Shown one piece after another: positions 7,388 to 15,853 of a stretch of 32,188 bases of DNA. The stretch comes from Rhodospirillales bacterium (GTDB taxonomy: Bacteria; Pseudomonadota; Alphaproteobacteria; Rhodospirillales; JAPHRK01), in assembly GCA_026196105.1 (NCBI GenBank), contig JAPHRK010000063.1, positions 1 to 32,188 on the forward strand. Reading direction: 5' to 3'. Within the stretch, counting starts at the first letter, position 1; each line of letters starts with the position of its first letter. A model generated the notes under the pieces. The model was not told the DNA's origin and did not search any database. It was given only the letters and a program-made list of their open reading frames with translations. The position numbers and the translations under genes were made by a program.

Positions 7388-9676
7388 ATGAACGACGCAC
7401 AGTATTTGTCCCTTCTAAAGACTATGCCTAGCGGCTTCGCTCTGCACGAAATTATTTGTGACGAGACAGGTACTCCTTGCGACTACCGCTTCTTACAAAC
7501 AAACAAAGCATTTAATAATATTCTTGCAATCAAGACTGATGAATATATCGGCAAGACAATAAAAGAAATCGCCCCAAATATAGAATCTCATTGGATTAAA
7601 ATCTTTGGACAGGTTGCTTTAGAAGGCAATCATGTAGAGTTTGAAAGCTATGCGGAGCCTTTTAATAAATTTTTCAGTGTTACAGCTTATTGCCCAAACA
7701 AAGGGCAATTTGTTGCAATTTTCCGCGACATTACTGAACATAAAAAACTCGAGAAAACCTCTCAATTAAATGAGAGGCGTTTTCGAGATATTGTCGAATG
7801 CTCTATGGAATCAATATGGGAAGTCGATGAAAACTTCCGATTTACATTTTTAGACTCTTCAAACAACAGTATGCTTGGATATACACTAAAAGAAATTATT
7901 GGGAAAACGCCTTTTGAATTTATGCCCCCCAAAGAAGCTATACGCGTAAAGCAAGTCGCCTTAGAACTTATAGAAAAAAACAAACCATTTTCACGGTTGG
8001 AAAGTATCAATATTCACAAGAATGGCCAATTTGTATTTTTTTCAACTAGTGGCGTTCCAATATTTACAAAAAGAGGAAAATTTAAGGGATATCGGGGAGT
8101 TAACCTCGACATTACTGAACACAAAGAAATTCAAAAACAACTCGAAGCTACAGCTGGGGCCTTAACTGAAAGCGAAGAACGTTTTCGTTCTCTGCAAGAG
8201 TTTTTTCCGACCGCCATAGGTCTCCACGAAAGCGGACATTTTGTTGACGCAAATGAAGCCCTTGAAAATCTAACGGGGTTTTCACTTGAAGAACTGAGGG
8301 CACACCAAAACCTGGAACTTATCGCTGAAGAGTCCCACGCTATTGTGAGGCAAAATATTGCTAGAGGATTTGATGGGACCTATGAAGTTACTGGTAAGCG
8401 CAAAGATGGCAGCACCTACCCTCTTGAACTTCAAGGCACAAATATTCCATATAAAGGGAAAGTTCTGCGGATAACTGAATTTAGGGACTTAACTGAGAGA
8501 AAGGCAACTGAAGCTAGGTTGAGGCAGTCACAAAAGTTAGAAGCCATTGGGCAATTGACAGGGGGCATTGCCCATGACTTCAATAATATCCTTGGGATCA
8601 TTCAAGGGAATCTTGAACTTTTGCAACGAAAAATCCCCAATGACCAAAGTGCCTTAGACCGTTTAAGCAAGGCCTTGAGCGGAACAAAACGTGCAGCAAA
8701 ACTAACTGAAAAGTTACTTGGTTTTTCAAGACCTGAAGCACATGGAACACAGCTCACCTCAATAAATGAATTCATCCGCAACATGGAAGAACTCATAACA
8801 AAATCTCTTACTGTTTCTATTAAGGTCGAAAGCCATCTGGCTGAGGACCTGTGGTTTGTGAAAATTGATCCTGGCGATCTTGAGGACGCTATTCTTAACC
8901 TGGCTTTAAATGCCCGAGATGCTATGCCTGATGGTGGCACATTGGTTATTGAAACAGCAAATAAAACCCTAGATGAAAACTATGCCCAGCGAAACCAAAC
9001 AGGCCAAGCAGGTGACTTTGTGATGTTCTCGGTTAGTGATACAGGCATGGGGATGTCTCCTGAGGTAAAAGAAAGAATCTTTGAGCCTTTCTTCTCAACC
9101 AAAGAAGCCGGAAAAGGCACTGGCTTGGGCCTTAGTATGGTCTATGGCTTTACTCAACGCTCAAACGGTCATATCAAAATTTACTCAGAACTCGATGAAG
9201 GAACCACTTTCCGCATCTATCTCCCCCGAGCCCGCCGAAGTGATGAACTCCAAGATACCCCCCAAGGAGCTATAGAAGATTTACCTCATGGTACTGAGAC
9301 AATTTTAGTCGTCGATGACGAAAATGCTTTGGCTGAAGTGGCGACCCTTCATCTGAAAGAATTGGGGTATAATGTTCTTATCGCAAACCAAGCGATTGAA
9401 GCTTTGGAGATCCTTGAACAAATGCCCGAAATTGATCTGTTATTCAGTGATATTGTCATGCCTGGTGGCATGGATGGTTATCAACTCGCTATTAAAGCTA
9501 CAAAAAAATATCCAAATTTAAAAATCTTACTCACCAGTGGTTTTACTAAAAAACGCGAAGAGCAGCTTAATCAAAACAATCAATTGATTGCATCTCTTGC
9601 CTCTAACTTGCTCAACAAGCCCTATAATAAAATAGAATTAGCTACATCAATTAGGCAGACCTTAGATCATGAATAA
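7388..9676 (+). CDS. Soluble hybrid histidine kinase: three PAS domains, HisKA, HATPase, receiver
   Basis: The 762-residue protein has three PAS-type sensor domains (about 1-118, 128-248 and 262-372; the latter two end in DITEHK and DLTERK), then HisKA with H396 in GGIAHDFNN, HATPase with N-box NLALNARDAM and G boxes DTGMGM and GKGTGLGL, and a C-terminal receiver with D643-D644, phospho-acceptor D688 in FSDIVMPGGMDG and K744. No membrane segment is visible, so it is probably cytosolic. There is no output domain, so signal must pass by phosphotransfer. Its stop overlaps the start of the next gene, a periplasmic peptide-binding protein, by 8 bases. The same kinase-receiver layout recurs at 24443-26497. 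Confidence 0.92.
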   Translation: MNDAQYLSLLKTMPSGFALHEIICDETGTPCDYRFLQTNKAFNNILAIKTDEYIGKTIKEIAPNIESHWIKIFGQVALEGNHVEFESYAEPFNKFFSVTAYCPNKGQFVAIFRDITEHKKLEKTSQLNERRFRDIVECSMESIWEVDENFRFTFLDSSNNSMLGYTLKEIIGKTPFEFMPPKEAIRVKQVALELIEKNKPFSRLESINIHKNGQFVFFSTSGVPIFTKRGKFKGYRGVNLDITEHKEIQKQLEATAGALTESEERFRSLQEFFPTAIGLHESGHFVDANEALENLTGFSLEELRAHQNLELIAEESHAIVRQNIARGFDGTYEVTGKRKDGSTYPLELQGTNIPYKGKVLRITEFRDLTERKATEARLRQSQKLEAIGQLTGGIAHDFNNILGIIQGNLELLQRKIPNDQSALDRLSKALSGTKRAAKLTEKLLGFSRPEAHGTQLTSINEFIRNMEELITKSLTVSIKVESHLAEDLWFVKIDPGDLEDAILNLALNARDAMPDGGTLVIETANKTLDENYAQRNQTGQAGDFVMFSVSDTGMGMSPEVKERIFEPFFSTKEAGKGTGLGLSMVYGFTQRSNGHIKIYSELDEGTTFRIYLPRARRSDELQDTPQGAIEDLPHGTETILVVDDENALAEVATLHLKELGYNVLIANQAIEALEILEQMPEIDLLFSDIVMPGGMDGYQLAIKATKKYPNLKILLTSGFTKKREEQLNQNNQLIASLASNLLNKPYNKIELATSIRQTLDHE

Positions 9677-11372
9677 ATATTCCAATATCTTGCTTTTTGT
9701 TGCAGCTTTATTTTTTATACTTCTGAGCAGTCCTGTCCTTTTGAACAGCGAAGCTAAAGCAGCTAAAGACGAACTCACTATTGGTATTACTCTCACAATT
9801 GGTATTACTCAGTTCCCCTCTACTTTTCATCCCACCATAGATTCTATGATGGCCAAAACTTATATCCTGGCCATGACCCGTCGACCTTTTACGACATACG
9901 ATGAAAAATGGAATCTAATCTGCCTCCTCTGCACCAAGCTCCCAACCATTGAAAATGGTCTGGCAGTGCCAGAGAAAACCCCCAAGGGCAAACGAGGTAT
10001 TGCTGTCACCTATACTATTCAACCGCAAGCGACTTGGGGAGATGGAAAAGCCGTAACAACAGATGATGTTATGTTTACGTGGCAGGTAGGTCGACATAAA
10101 AAAAGTAGCGTTTCTAATATGGAGTTTTACCGCAGTCTCTATAAGATTGACGTCAAAGACAAAAAAACATTCACCCTCCACTTTGACAAATTAACCTTTG
10201 AATATAATGCCATAAACGATTTTCAACTTCTCCCTGCCCATATAGATAAAATCAACTTTGAAGCAGGAGCCTTGGAGTACAAAAACCGAACAGCTTACGA
10301 TACAGATACCACCAATGAAGGACTCTATTTTGGCCCTTACGTAATCGAAAAAGTAGTCCGAGGCTCCCATGTAACTTTGGTGCCAAACCCAACATGGTGG
10401 GGCAAAAAACCATCATTTAAGCGAATTATCGTTCGGGTTGTTGGCAATACAGCAGCCCTTGAAGCCAATCTCCTCTCTGGCTCCATTGATATGATTGCAG
10501 GGGAGTTAGGCCTATCGCTCGACCAAGCCCTTGCCTTAGAAAAACGCCACGGGAAAAGGTTTAACATTAGCTATAAGGCCGGATTGGTCTATGAGCACAT
10601 GGATGTAAACCTTGATACACCACTGTTAGCTGACAAACGGATACGCAAAGCCCTTATCCTTGGCCTTGACCGTCAAGCAATTAGTGATCGACTTTTTGCT
10701 GGCCGCCAACCTGTTGCTCAGAACATGGTCAGCCCCTTAGATTGGGTCATTGCAAAAGACCTGCCCCCTTATACATATGATCCAAAGAGCGCGATCAAAT
10801 TGCTTATCGAAGCGGGTTGGAAGAACATTCGCAAAGGAATTCGCTACAATGCTAAAGGGGAACCGCTACGCATAGAATTGATGACAACCGCAGGCAACCG
10901 AACCCGCGAATTAGTTCAGCAAGTTATCCAAAGTCAATTAAAGAATATTGGATTTGATATCCGCATCAAAAACCAACCCGCTCGGGTTTTCTTTGGTGAG
11001 ACGGTGACTGAGCGCAAGTTTACAGGTCTTGCTATGTATGCCTGGATAAGTTCCCCTGAAAACCCTCCCCGCTCTACTCTCCACTCAGCTTACATCCCCA
11101 ATCGAGATAATAATTTTGCCGGGCAGAATTACCCAGGATTTATCAATAAAGAAGTCGACCAACTGGTCGATGATATTGAAGTAGAACTAAACAGAGAGAA
11201 ACGAAAAAAACTCTGGCGGCGTCTTCAACAAATTTATATGGAAGAACTTCCCGTCATCCCTCTTTATTTTCGAGCCAGTCCTTTCATCTTGCCAAAGGGC
11301 CTAAACGGAGTTAAGCCCACGGGACACCTAGCCCCAACAACACTCTGGGTCGAAGAGTGGAATTATAAATAA
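9669..11372 (+). CDS. Extracellular solute-binding protein, family 5 (oligopeptide/dipeptide type)
   Basis: The 567-residue protein has a signal peptide (hydrophobic residues about 7-26, likely cleaved after SEAKA). Family 5 features follow: FHPTIDSMMAKTYI near residue 52, TWGDGKAVTTDDVMFTWQ near residues 119-136, FGPYVIEKVVRGSHVTLVPN near residues 219-238, and DKRIRKALILGLDRQAI near residues 324-340. Such proteins deliver peptides, nickel chelates or similar solutes to ABC permeases. No permease gene is adjacent; the nearest, a peptide-type operon lacking a binding protein, is at 14867-18634. LTIGIT is repeated in tandem at residues 36-41 and 42-47. The start overlaps the hybrid kinase stop by 8 bases. 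Confidence 0.92.
   Translation: MNKYSNILLFVAALFFILLSSPVLLNSEAKAAKDELTIGITLTIGITQFPSTFHPTIDSMMAKTYILAMTRRPFTTYDEKWNLICLLCTKLPTIENGLAVPEKTPKGKRGIAVTYTIQPQATWGDGKAVTTDDVMFTWQVGRHKKSSVSNMEFYRSLYKIDVKDKKTFTLHFDKLTFEYNAINDFQLLPAHIDKINFEAGALEYKNRTAYDTDTTNEGLYFGPYVIEKVVRGSHVTLVPNPTWWGKKPSFKRIIVRVVGNTAALEANLLSGSIDMIAGELGLSLDQALALEKRHGKRFNISYKAGLVYEHMDVNLDTPLLADKRIRKALILGLDRQAISDRLFAGRQPVAQNMVSPLDWVIAKDLPPYTYDPKSAIKLLIEAGWKNIRKGIRYNAKGEPLRIELMTTAGNRTRELVQQVIQSQLKNIGFDIRIKNQPARVFFGETVTERKFTGLAMYAWISSPENPPRSTLHSAYIPNRDNNFAGQNYPGFINKEVDQLVDDIEVELNREKRKKLWRRLQQIYMEELPVIPLYFRASPFILPKGLNGVKPTGHLAPTTLWVEEWNYK
9774..9809 (+). repeat. 18-base tandem duplication inside the solute-binding protein gene
   Basis: The units at 9774-9791 and 9792-9809 are both 18 bases and differ at one position (CTCACT against CTCACA, each followed by ATTGGTATTACT). 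The frame is kept, so LTIGIT is doubled at the start of the mature protein, in the first beta strand where the family normally has one copy. This looks like a recent slippage or duplication event. Confidence 0.9.
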
Positions 11373-11388
11373 CTAGGCAATAGACTAC

Positions 11389-12252
11389 ATGACCTTCCGC
11401 TCCGACCACGCAAAGGGCCTGGCTTTAACGGCTTTAGGCGTTCTTATTCTTTCACCAGATGCGCTTCTTATTCGCCTCATTGAAACCGATTTATGGACGT
11501 TGCTTTTCTGGCGGGGAACCCTCATGGGATTGGCTTTGGTTCTGTTTGTCTTCTTGCGAGATTTCAAAGCTGGTCTCAATGATCTGCGTACTCTCAGCAA
11601 GCTAGGTTGGTTAGCCGCCTTTCTTTTTGGCCTGAACAACATTTTCTTTTTGACATCGATAACCAATACTTCGGCAGCGAATACCTTGGTAATCCTTGGC
11701 GCCCTCCCCCTCTTTTCAGCAGTTTTAGGTTATTTTCTGATTAAAGAACGCCTCCCTTTAAACACCTGGATTGCAATCCTTATTGGCTTTGGGGGGATCA
11801 TCGTTATTTTTGCTGGGAGTATGGAGGGGAAAGGTCTCTTTGGTGATATTGCCGCCGCTCTAACTGCGTGCAGCATGGCTGCTGCTCTTATTTGTTTCCG
11901 ACACGATCAATCGATCAACACTATTTTAGCTGTTGGGATAGGATCTATTTGTTCAGGCTTATTCGCTCTTATGTTTGCCGACCCACTGAGCATTTCCGGT
12001 AGTGACCCTTATTATATATTTATCCTCGGAGTCTTTATCCTACCCATTTCCATGGGGCTTATCACCTATGGCCCCCGCTATTTATCAGCTGCTGAAGTCA
12101 GCCTTATCCTGATTGTCGAGATGGCTTTAGGTCCACTTTGGGTTTGGCTTGGGATTGGAGAGGTTCCATCGACACAAACACTTATCGGCGGTACCATCAT
12201 CTTGATAACCTTGACCATACATTCAATTATCGGCTTAAGAAGAGCCTCTTAA
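11389..12252 (+). CDS. EamA/DMT-superfamily transporter
   Basis: The 287-residue protein is almost entirely hydrophobic, with about ten membrane segments in two EamA halves (about 8-135 and 150-285). The first half contains NTSAANTLVILGALPLFSAV and the end of its repeat LNTWIAILIGFGGIIVIFAG; the second has LSAAEVSLILIVEMALGPLW. DMT proteins export metabolites, drugs or amino acids across the inner membrane; substrate cannot be read from sequence. It begins 16 bases after the solute-binding protein gene and may be cotranscribed with it. Its stop shares bases with the stop of the convergent motB. Confidence 0.9.
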   Translation: MTFRSDHAKGLALTALGVLILSPDALLIRLIETDLWTLLFWRGTLMGLALVLFVFLRDFKAGLNDLRTLSKLGWLAAFLFGLNNIFFLTSITNTSAANTLVILGALPLFSAVLGYFLIKERLPLNTWIAILIGFGGIIVIFAGSMEGKGLFGDIAAALTACSMAAALICFRHDQSINTILAVGIGSICSGLFALMFADPLSISGSDPYYIFILGVFILPISMGLITYGPRYLSAAEVSLILIVEMALGPLWVWLGIGEVPSTQTLIGGTIILITLTIHSIIGLRRAS

Positions 12253-12266
12253 TTCAAGAGGCTCTT
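12240..12266. terminator. Perfect 11-base hairpin spanning both stop codons of convergent genes
   Basis: AAGAGCCTCTT (12240-12250), loop AATTC and AAGAGGCTCTT (12256-12266) form a perfect stem. The overlapping stops of the EamA gene and motB share TTAA at 12249-12252, at the stem/loop border. No long T tract follows on either strand, so it is a probable bidirectional transcript end or 3'-protecting hairpin rather than a textbook terminator. Confidence 0.6.
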
Positions 12267-13028
12267 ATAGGGTTTTTCCTTTTTATCTTCATCTTCGTCA
12301 GGGATTTCAATAAAAATTTCCACCCGTCGGTTGGTGGCCCTTGTCTCTTGATCTTTATTATCAACAAGAGGGCGAGAATCAGCAAAGCCTTGTGAGGTTA
12401 TACGTTTTTTAACCACCTTACGATCAAGGAAATAGTGTACTACAGAAGAAGCCCGCGCAGAAGACAGGTCCCAATTTGACCGATAAATTTCATTAGAGAT
12501 AGGGATGTCATCTGTATGACCTGAGACCAAGATGTTTTCATCTCCATTGACTAAAATATCAACGATCTTATCAAGAGCTACATAGGCCTGGTCAGACAGT
12601 TCAGCTCCGCCAGAACTAAACGCCGTCGCATTCGGAAAACGGATAAGAACGCCATTGTTCCGTTCTTCGATCGTTACCATTTTTTTAGCAATTTCTTCGA
12701 CCAGACCAACATCAAGCCGCCGCAAAACCATTTCTTTTCGTTGAGCAGAGCGGTCAATTTCAATTGGTGCAGGCCGACCAATTAAGATACTGGTCGATTT
12801 CATGTTGGGTTTGTCTTTAACATCTCCAGAAACGTTAAAGGCCTCCCGCATAGGACCTGAACTTTCAGCAAATTTTCGTTCATCGAAATTAGCGAATGAA
12901 ACCAACAGAACAAACAAGGCAAAAAGCAGTGACATCAAATCGGCAAAAGTCACCATCCACCGTGGTGCCCCTGCCCTCTTCTGGTTTTTTTGGTGTTCGC
13001 CGAGTACGGCTTGATCATCCATTGACAT
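12249..13028 (-). CDS. motB: Flagellar stator protein MotB/PomB
   Basis: The 259-residue protein has a basic N-terminus, one membrane helix (about 25-46) with the proton/sodium-binding aspartate D30 in WMVTFADLMSLL, a plug/linker region, and an OmpA/MotB peptidoglycan-binding domain from about residue 135 (SGGAELSDQAYVALDKI, then ILVSGHTDDIPIS and ARASSVVHYFLDRKVV). MotB anchors the stator to peptidoglycan and forms the ion channel with MotA. It starts 2 bases after motA, so the two are translated together. No other flagellar gene is in view; the stator pair is often separate from the flagellar cluster in this class. Confidence 0.93.
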   Translation of the reverse strand: MSMDDQAVLGEHQKNQKRAGAPRWMVTFADLMSLLFALFVLLVSFANFDERKFAESSGPMREAFNVSGDVKDKPNMKSTSILIGRPAPIEIDRSAQRKEMVLRRLDVGLVEEIAKKMVTIEERNNGVLIRFPNATAFSSGGAELSDQAYVALDKIVDILVNGDENILVSGHTDDIPISNEIYRSNWDLSSARASSVVHYFLDRKVVKKRITSQGFADSRPLVDNKDQETRATNRRVEIFIEIPDEDEDKKEKPYKSLLN

Positions 13029-13030
13029 AT

Positions 13031-13831
13031 CTAACGACTACTCTTCTTGCCGCTACCATCCGTATAAGAATCATTGGCACCTGAACGCCGTTGTTTCTCA
13101 GGTAGGTGTGCTTCAAGAATTTCAATCATTGTCGTTGGGTTTTGTTTCTGTTGAATTTGGAAAACACATTCAATAACCAGAGAACGCAACCCCTTATCTT
13201 GAGCACTTTTTTCCATTAGTTTATCTGCAATAGGCAAAGCAATGAGGTTGGCAAAAAGAACGCCGTAAAGAGTGGTTAACAAAGCAACAGCCATGGCTGG
13301 GCCAATTGTTTTAGGGTCACTCATATTTGCCAGCATTTGCACCAAACCAACGAGAGTACCGAACATACCAAAGGCAGGTGCAGACTCCCCTATCGCTTCA
13401 AAAACTTTGGAGCCGACTTCCTGACGCTTAATAGAAAGAGCCATATCCTGTGTGAGAATTTTGCGGATGTAACCAAGATCACGCCCATCAGCACACATCT
13501 GCACGCCTTTTTTGAAGAACGCATTTTTGATCTTGTTATTTTCAACAGCATGGAGGCCGTTTTTACGAGCTAACTTACTGAGCTGAAGAGCGGTACGGAT
13601 ATAATCACGAGGCTCTTCTTTCTCATTGGCAAAGGCCGCTTTAAACCCAACAGGCATCGCCACAAAGACAGCGTTTATTGGAAACTTAATCAAAGTTGCG
13701 GCGAAGGTACCGCCAAGAACAATCAAAAGCCCAGGTAAGTTGAAAAAGATCGTAATATCCGACCCTGCAAGGATCGCTAAGGTGACTACGGTTACACCGA
13801 TAATCATCCCTGAAATTGTACCAAAATCCAC
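13031..13831 (-). CDS. motA: Flagellar stator protein MotA/PomA
   Basis: The 266-residue protein starts at a GTG with AAGGAAA eight bases upstream. Four membrane segments are visible: about 4-22, 28-48, 150-172 and 182-202. The sequence has the stator core FEAIGESAPAFGMFGTLVGLVQML with the conserved TLVG turn, and ALLTTLYGVLFANLIALPIADKL. The cytoplasmic loop (about 60-145) carries the charged residues that touch the rotor. The short N-terminal form with PGLLIVLGGTFAATLI is closest to PomA/sodium-type stators, but ion choice cannot be settled by eye. It forms a two-gene operon with motB. Confidence 0.93.
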   Translation of the reverse strand: MDFGTISGMIIGVTVVTLAILAGSDITIFFNLPGLLIVLGGTFAATLIKFPINAVFVAMPVGFKAAFANEKEEPRDYIRTALQLSKLARKNGLHAVENNKIKNAFFKKGVQMCADGRDLGYIRKILTQDMALSIKRQEVGSKVFEAIGESAPAFGMFGTLVGLVQMLANMSDPKTIGPAMAVALLTTLYGVLFANLIALPIADKLMEKSAQDKGLRSLVIECVFQIQQKQNPTTMIEILEAHLPEKQRRSGANDSYTDGSGKKSSR

Positions 13832-14001
13832 GAAGCAGTTTCCTTATTCTTTTCGTTACTCTTATTTCAACACAAACCAACAAAAACCACATAAATGTAG
13901 TTCCCGCAAATTCTGTTTTCCCTCAATAAGATTATTTTTATTTTATTACCAAAGCGCTTAGGTTAAAATTTAGACTAGAAGAGCATTTAAGTCCAATCCT
14001 G

Positions 14002-14028
14002 TTGTACTCGTACAAGAAAAAATATAAT
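14002..14028 (+). promoter_or_regulatory. Promoter candidate with a palindrome over the -35 region
   Basis: A perfect TATAAT lies at 14023-14028. The inverted repeat TTGTAC-TC-GTACAA occupies 14002-14015, its left arm acting as a -35-like TTGTAC with a 15-base spacer. A repressor bound there would block transcription of the hydrolase/peptide-transporter genes. It also argues against the in-frame TTG at 14002 as the start codon. Confidence 0.45.
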
Positions 14029-14067
14029 GATTTCAGGAAATGGCTTTGGGGAGAGATACCGAGAATT

Positions 14068-14892
14068 ATGTCTATCGGAATCAAGTTTTGGGGGGTTAGG
14101 GGAAATATTGCCTGCCCTGAACCAACCTATTTCAAATACGGTGGCAATACGGCCTGCGTCCAACTTAATATGGGCGGTACCCATGTGATCTTAGACGCCG
14201 GAACTGGTCTTAGAAACCTTGGGGATGAATACTTACGCCAAGGAGTCAAAGATATAAATATCTTGATGAGCCATGTACACGCCGATCATTTAGCCGGGAT
14301 CAATTACTTCAAACCTATCTATATTCCTGGACACAGCATTAATATGTTGGCGGGGCACCTTCGGGGCAATGACTGGATGAAGCAAGCGATTTACGAGCAT
14401 ATGCGTGAAGAAGTTCATCCGGTCCAGTACCATCAACTTCCTTCAAACTTTATTTGTGAAGATTTTGTCGCGGGTAAGAATTTCTATATCAACTTAGATA
14501 TCAAGGTTAAAACGGTACCCCTAAACCACCCAGGTGGATCAACTGGTTACAGGATAGAGTACCAGGGGAAAACTTTATGTTATGTAACAGATACAGAGCA
14601 TGTTGAGGGGCACCATAACCCCCGAGTTTTAGACCTGATTAAAGATGCCGACATAGTGATTTATGACACCACCTTTACAGAAGAAGAGTGGCCATCAAAA
14701 AAAGGATGGGGACATTCAACATGGCAAGAAGGTGTGAAGCTGTGCCAAAAGGCAGGCGCTAAGAAAATGGTTATGTTCCATTATTCCCCTGATTATGAAG
14801 ACGATATGGTTGATAAGATGGTTTCTGAAGCTCAAGCAGCATGGGACGGGATCATCGCAGCAAAAGATGGCATGGAACTTGTCATCTCCTAA
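14068..14892 (+). CDS. Metallo-beta-lactamase-fold hydrolase (PhnP/phosphodiesterase-like branch)
   Basis: The ATG at 14068 gives 274 residues starting MSIGIKFWGVRGNIACPEP, the usual beginning of this branch (FWGVRGS...P followed by YGGNTACV). The metal motif is HVHADHLAG, near residues 68-76, with later metal-site residues in VPLNHPGGSTGYR, YVTDTEHVEGHH and MVMFHYSPDYEDD. The family hydrolyses phosphodiesters or related substrates with two metal ions; the natural substrate here is unknown. GGGGAGAG lies upstream at a slightly long distance. The next gene starts inside its 3' end, so it is probably the first gene of the peptide-transport operon. Confidence 0.85.
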   Translation: MSIGIKFWGVRGNIACPEPTYFKYGGNTACVQLNMGGTHVILDAGTGLRNLGDEYLRQGVKDINILMSHVHADHLAGINYFKPIYIPGHSINMLAGHLRGNDWMKQAIYEHMREEVHPVQYHQLPSNFICEDFVAGKNFYINLDIKVKTVPLNHPGGSTGYRIEYQGKTLCYVTDTEHVEGHHNPRVLDLIKDADIVIYDTTFTEEEWPSKKGWGHSTWQEGVKLCQKAGAKKMVMFHYSPDYEDDMVDKMVSEAQAAWDGIIAAKDGMELVIS

Positions 14893-15853
14893 GCCCCTTA
14901 TCTCCGTAAAGAGTTTAACCGTTGCATTCCCAACACCAGGTGGGGAGTTCACCCCTGTCTCTAATCTCTCCTTTTCAATCGAGCCCGGCACAACATTAGG
15001 GCTTGTTGGTGAAAGTGGTTGCGGGAAGTCGATGACGGCCTCCTCACTCATGCGTCTTATTCCGACTCCCGGAAAAATCACCAACGGAACAATAGTGTTC
15101 AATGAAACTGACATTCTCTCTCTGACTGAGTCAGAGATTCAGAAAGTTCGGGGACAAGAAATCTCTATGATTTTTCAAGACCCCTCAACGTCATTTAATC
15201 CGGTCTTCAAAATTGGCGACCAAATTGCTGAAGCTTTGCGTATTCATGACAAAATGCTCGGTCATGAAGCCTGGGAAGAAGCTATCCGCCTTTTAGGGAT
15301 TGTCGGTATTCCTGATCCTGAAAAACGAGCAACTGATTACCCCCATCAAATGTCTGGCGGCATGAAGCAGCGGGCAATGATTGCTATGGCTTTGGCGTGC
15401 AATCCGGCTTTGTTGATTGCTGACGAGCCAACAACGGCGCTTGATGTCACCATTCAAGCCCAAATCCTCGACCTGCTTCTCGAGTTACAACAAAAAAACG
15501 GTATGGCGATCTTGTTTATCAGTCATGATCTCGCTGTTGTTTCTGAAATTGCTGACAATATTTTGGTGATGTATGCAGGCAAAGGCGTTGAATTGGCTCC
15601 CGCTGATGAGCTCCTAGCAGGACCACGCCACCCTTATACTCAAGCTCTTATCAGAGCCCTTCCTCAGCTTTCTGACGATCAAGAAACCTTAGAAACCATT
15701 GTTGGCAATCTCCCTGATATTAAGAGTTTGGAGCCTGGGTGTCGTTTTGCCCCTCGCTGTCCTTTAGCTGATGAAAAATGCCAACAACAAGAACCACTCC
15801 TTGAAGAAAAAGCCAAAGGGCATTTGGTGGCCTGTTTTAAGGTGACCCAATGA
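14867..15853 (+). CDS. Peptide ABC transporter ATP-binding protein (DppD/OppD type)
   Basis: The 328-residue product starts at the ATG at 14867, giving [17 protein letters not shown] and a 26-base overlap with the hydrolase gene; a TTG at 14879 and an upstream ATG at 14795 are alternatives. Walker A is [11 protein letters not shown] (about residues 44-54), the signature [15 protein letters not shown], Walker [15 protein letters not shown] and the switch histidine [10 protein letters not shown]. The C-terminal oligopeptide-transporter extension has [14 protein letters not shown], the cysteine motif typical of Dpp/Opp ATPases. It powers uptake of peptides or related solutes with the next three gene products. 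Its stop overlaps the next start by 4 bases. Confidence 0.93.
   Translation: MAWNLSSPKPLISVKSLTVAFPTPGGEFTPVSNLSFSIEPGTTLGLVGESGCGKSMTASSLMRLIPTPGKITNGTIVFNETDILSLTESEIQKVRGQEISMIFQDPSTSFNPVFKIGDQIAEALRIHDKMLGHEAWEEAIRLLGIVGIPDPEKRATDYPHQMSGGMKQRAMIAMALACNPALLIADEPTTALDVTIQAQILDLLLELQQKNGMAILFISHDLAVVSEIADNILVMYAGKGVELAPADELLAGPRHPYTQALIRALPQLSDDQETLETIVGNLPDIKSLEPGCRFAPRCPLADEKCQQQEPLLEEKAKGHLVACFKVTQ

Noticed and set aside
14002-14067. Longer N-terminus of the metallo-beta-lactamase-fold hydrolase from the TTG at 14002
   Set aside because: The added 22 residues are not family-like, and the TTG lies inside a promoter-like palindrome followed by TATAAT. The ATG at 14068 restores the usual N-terminus.
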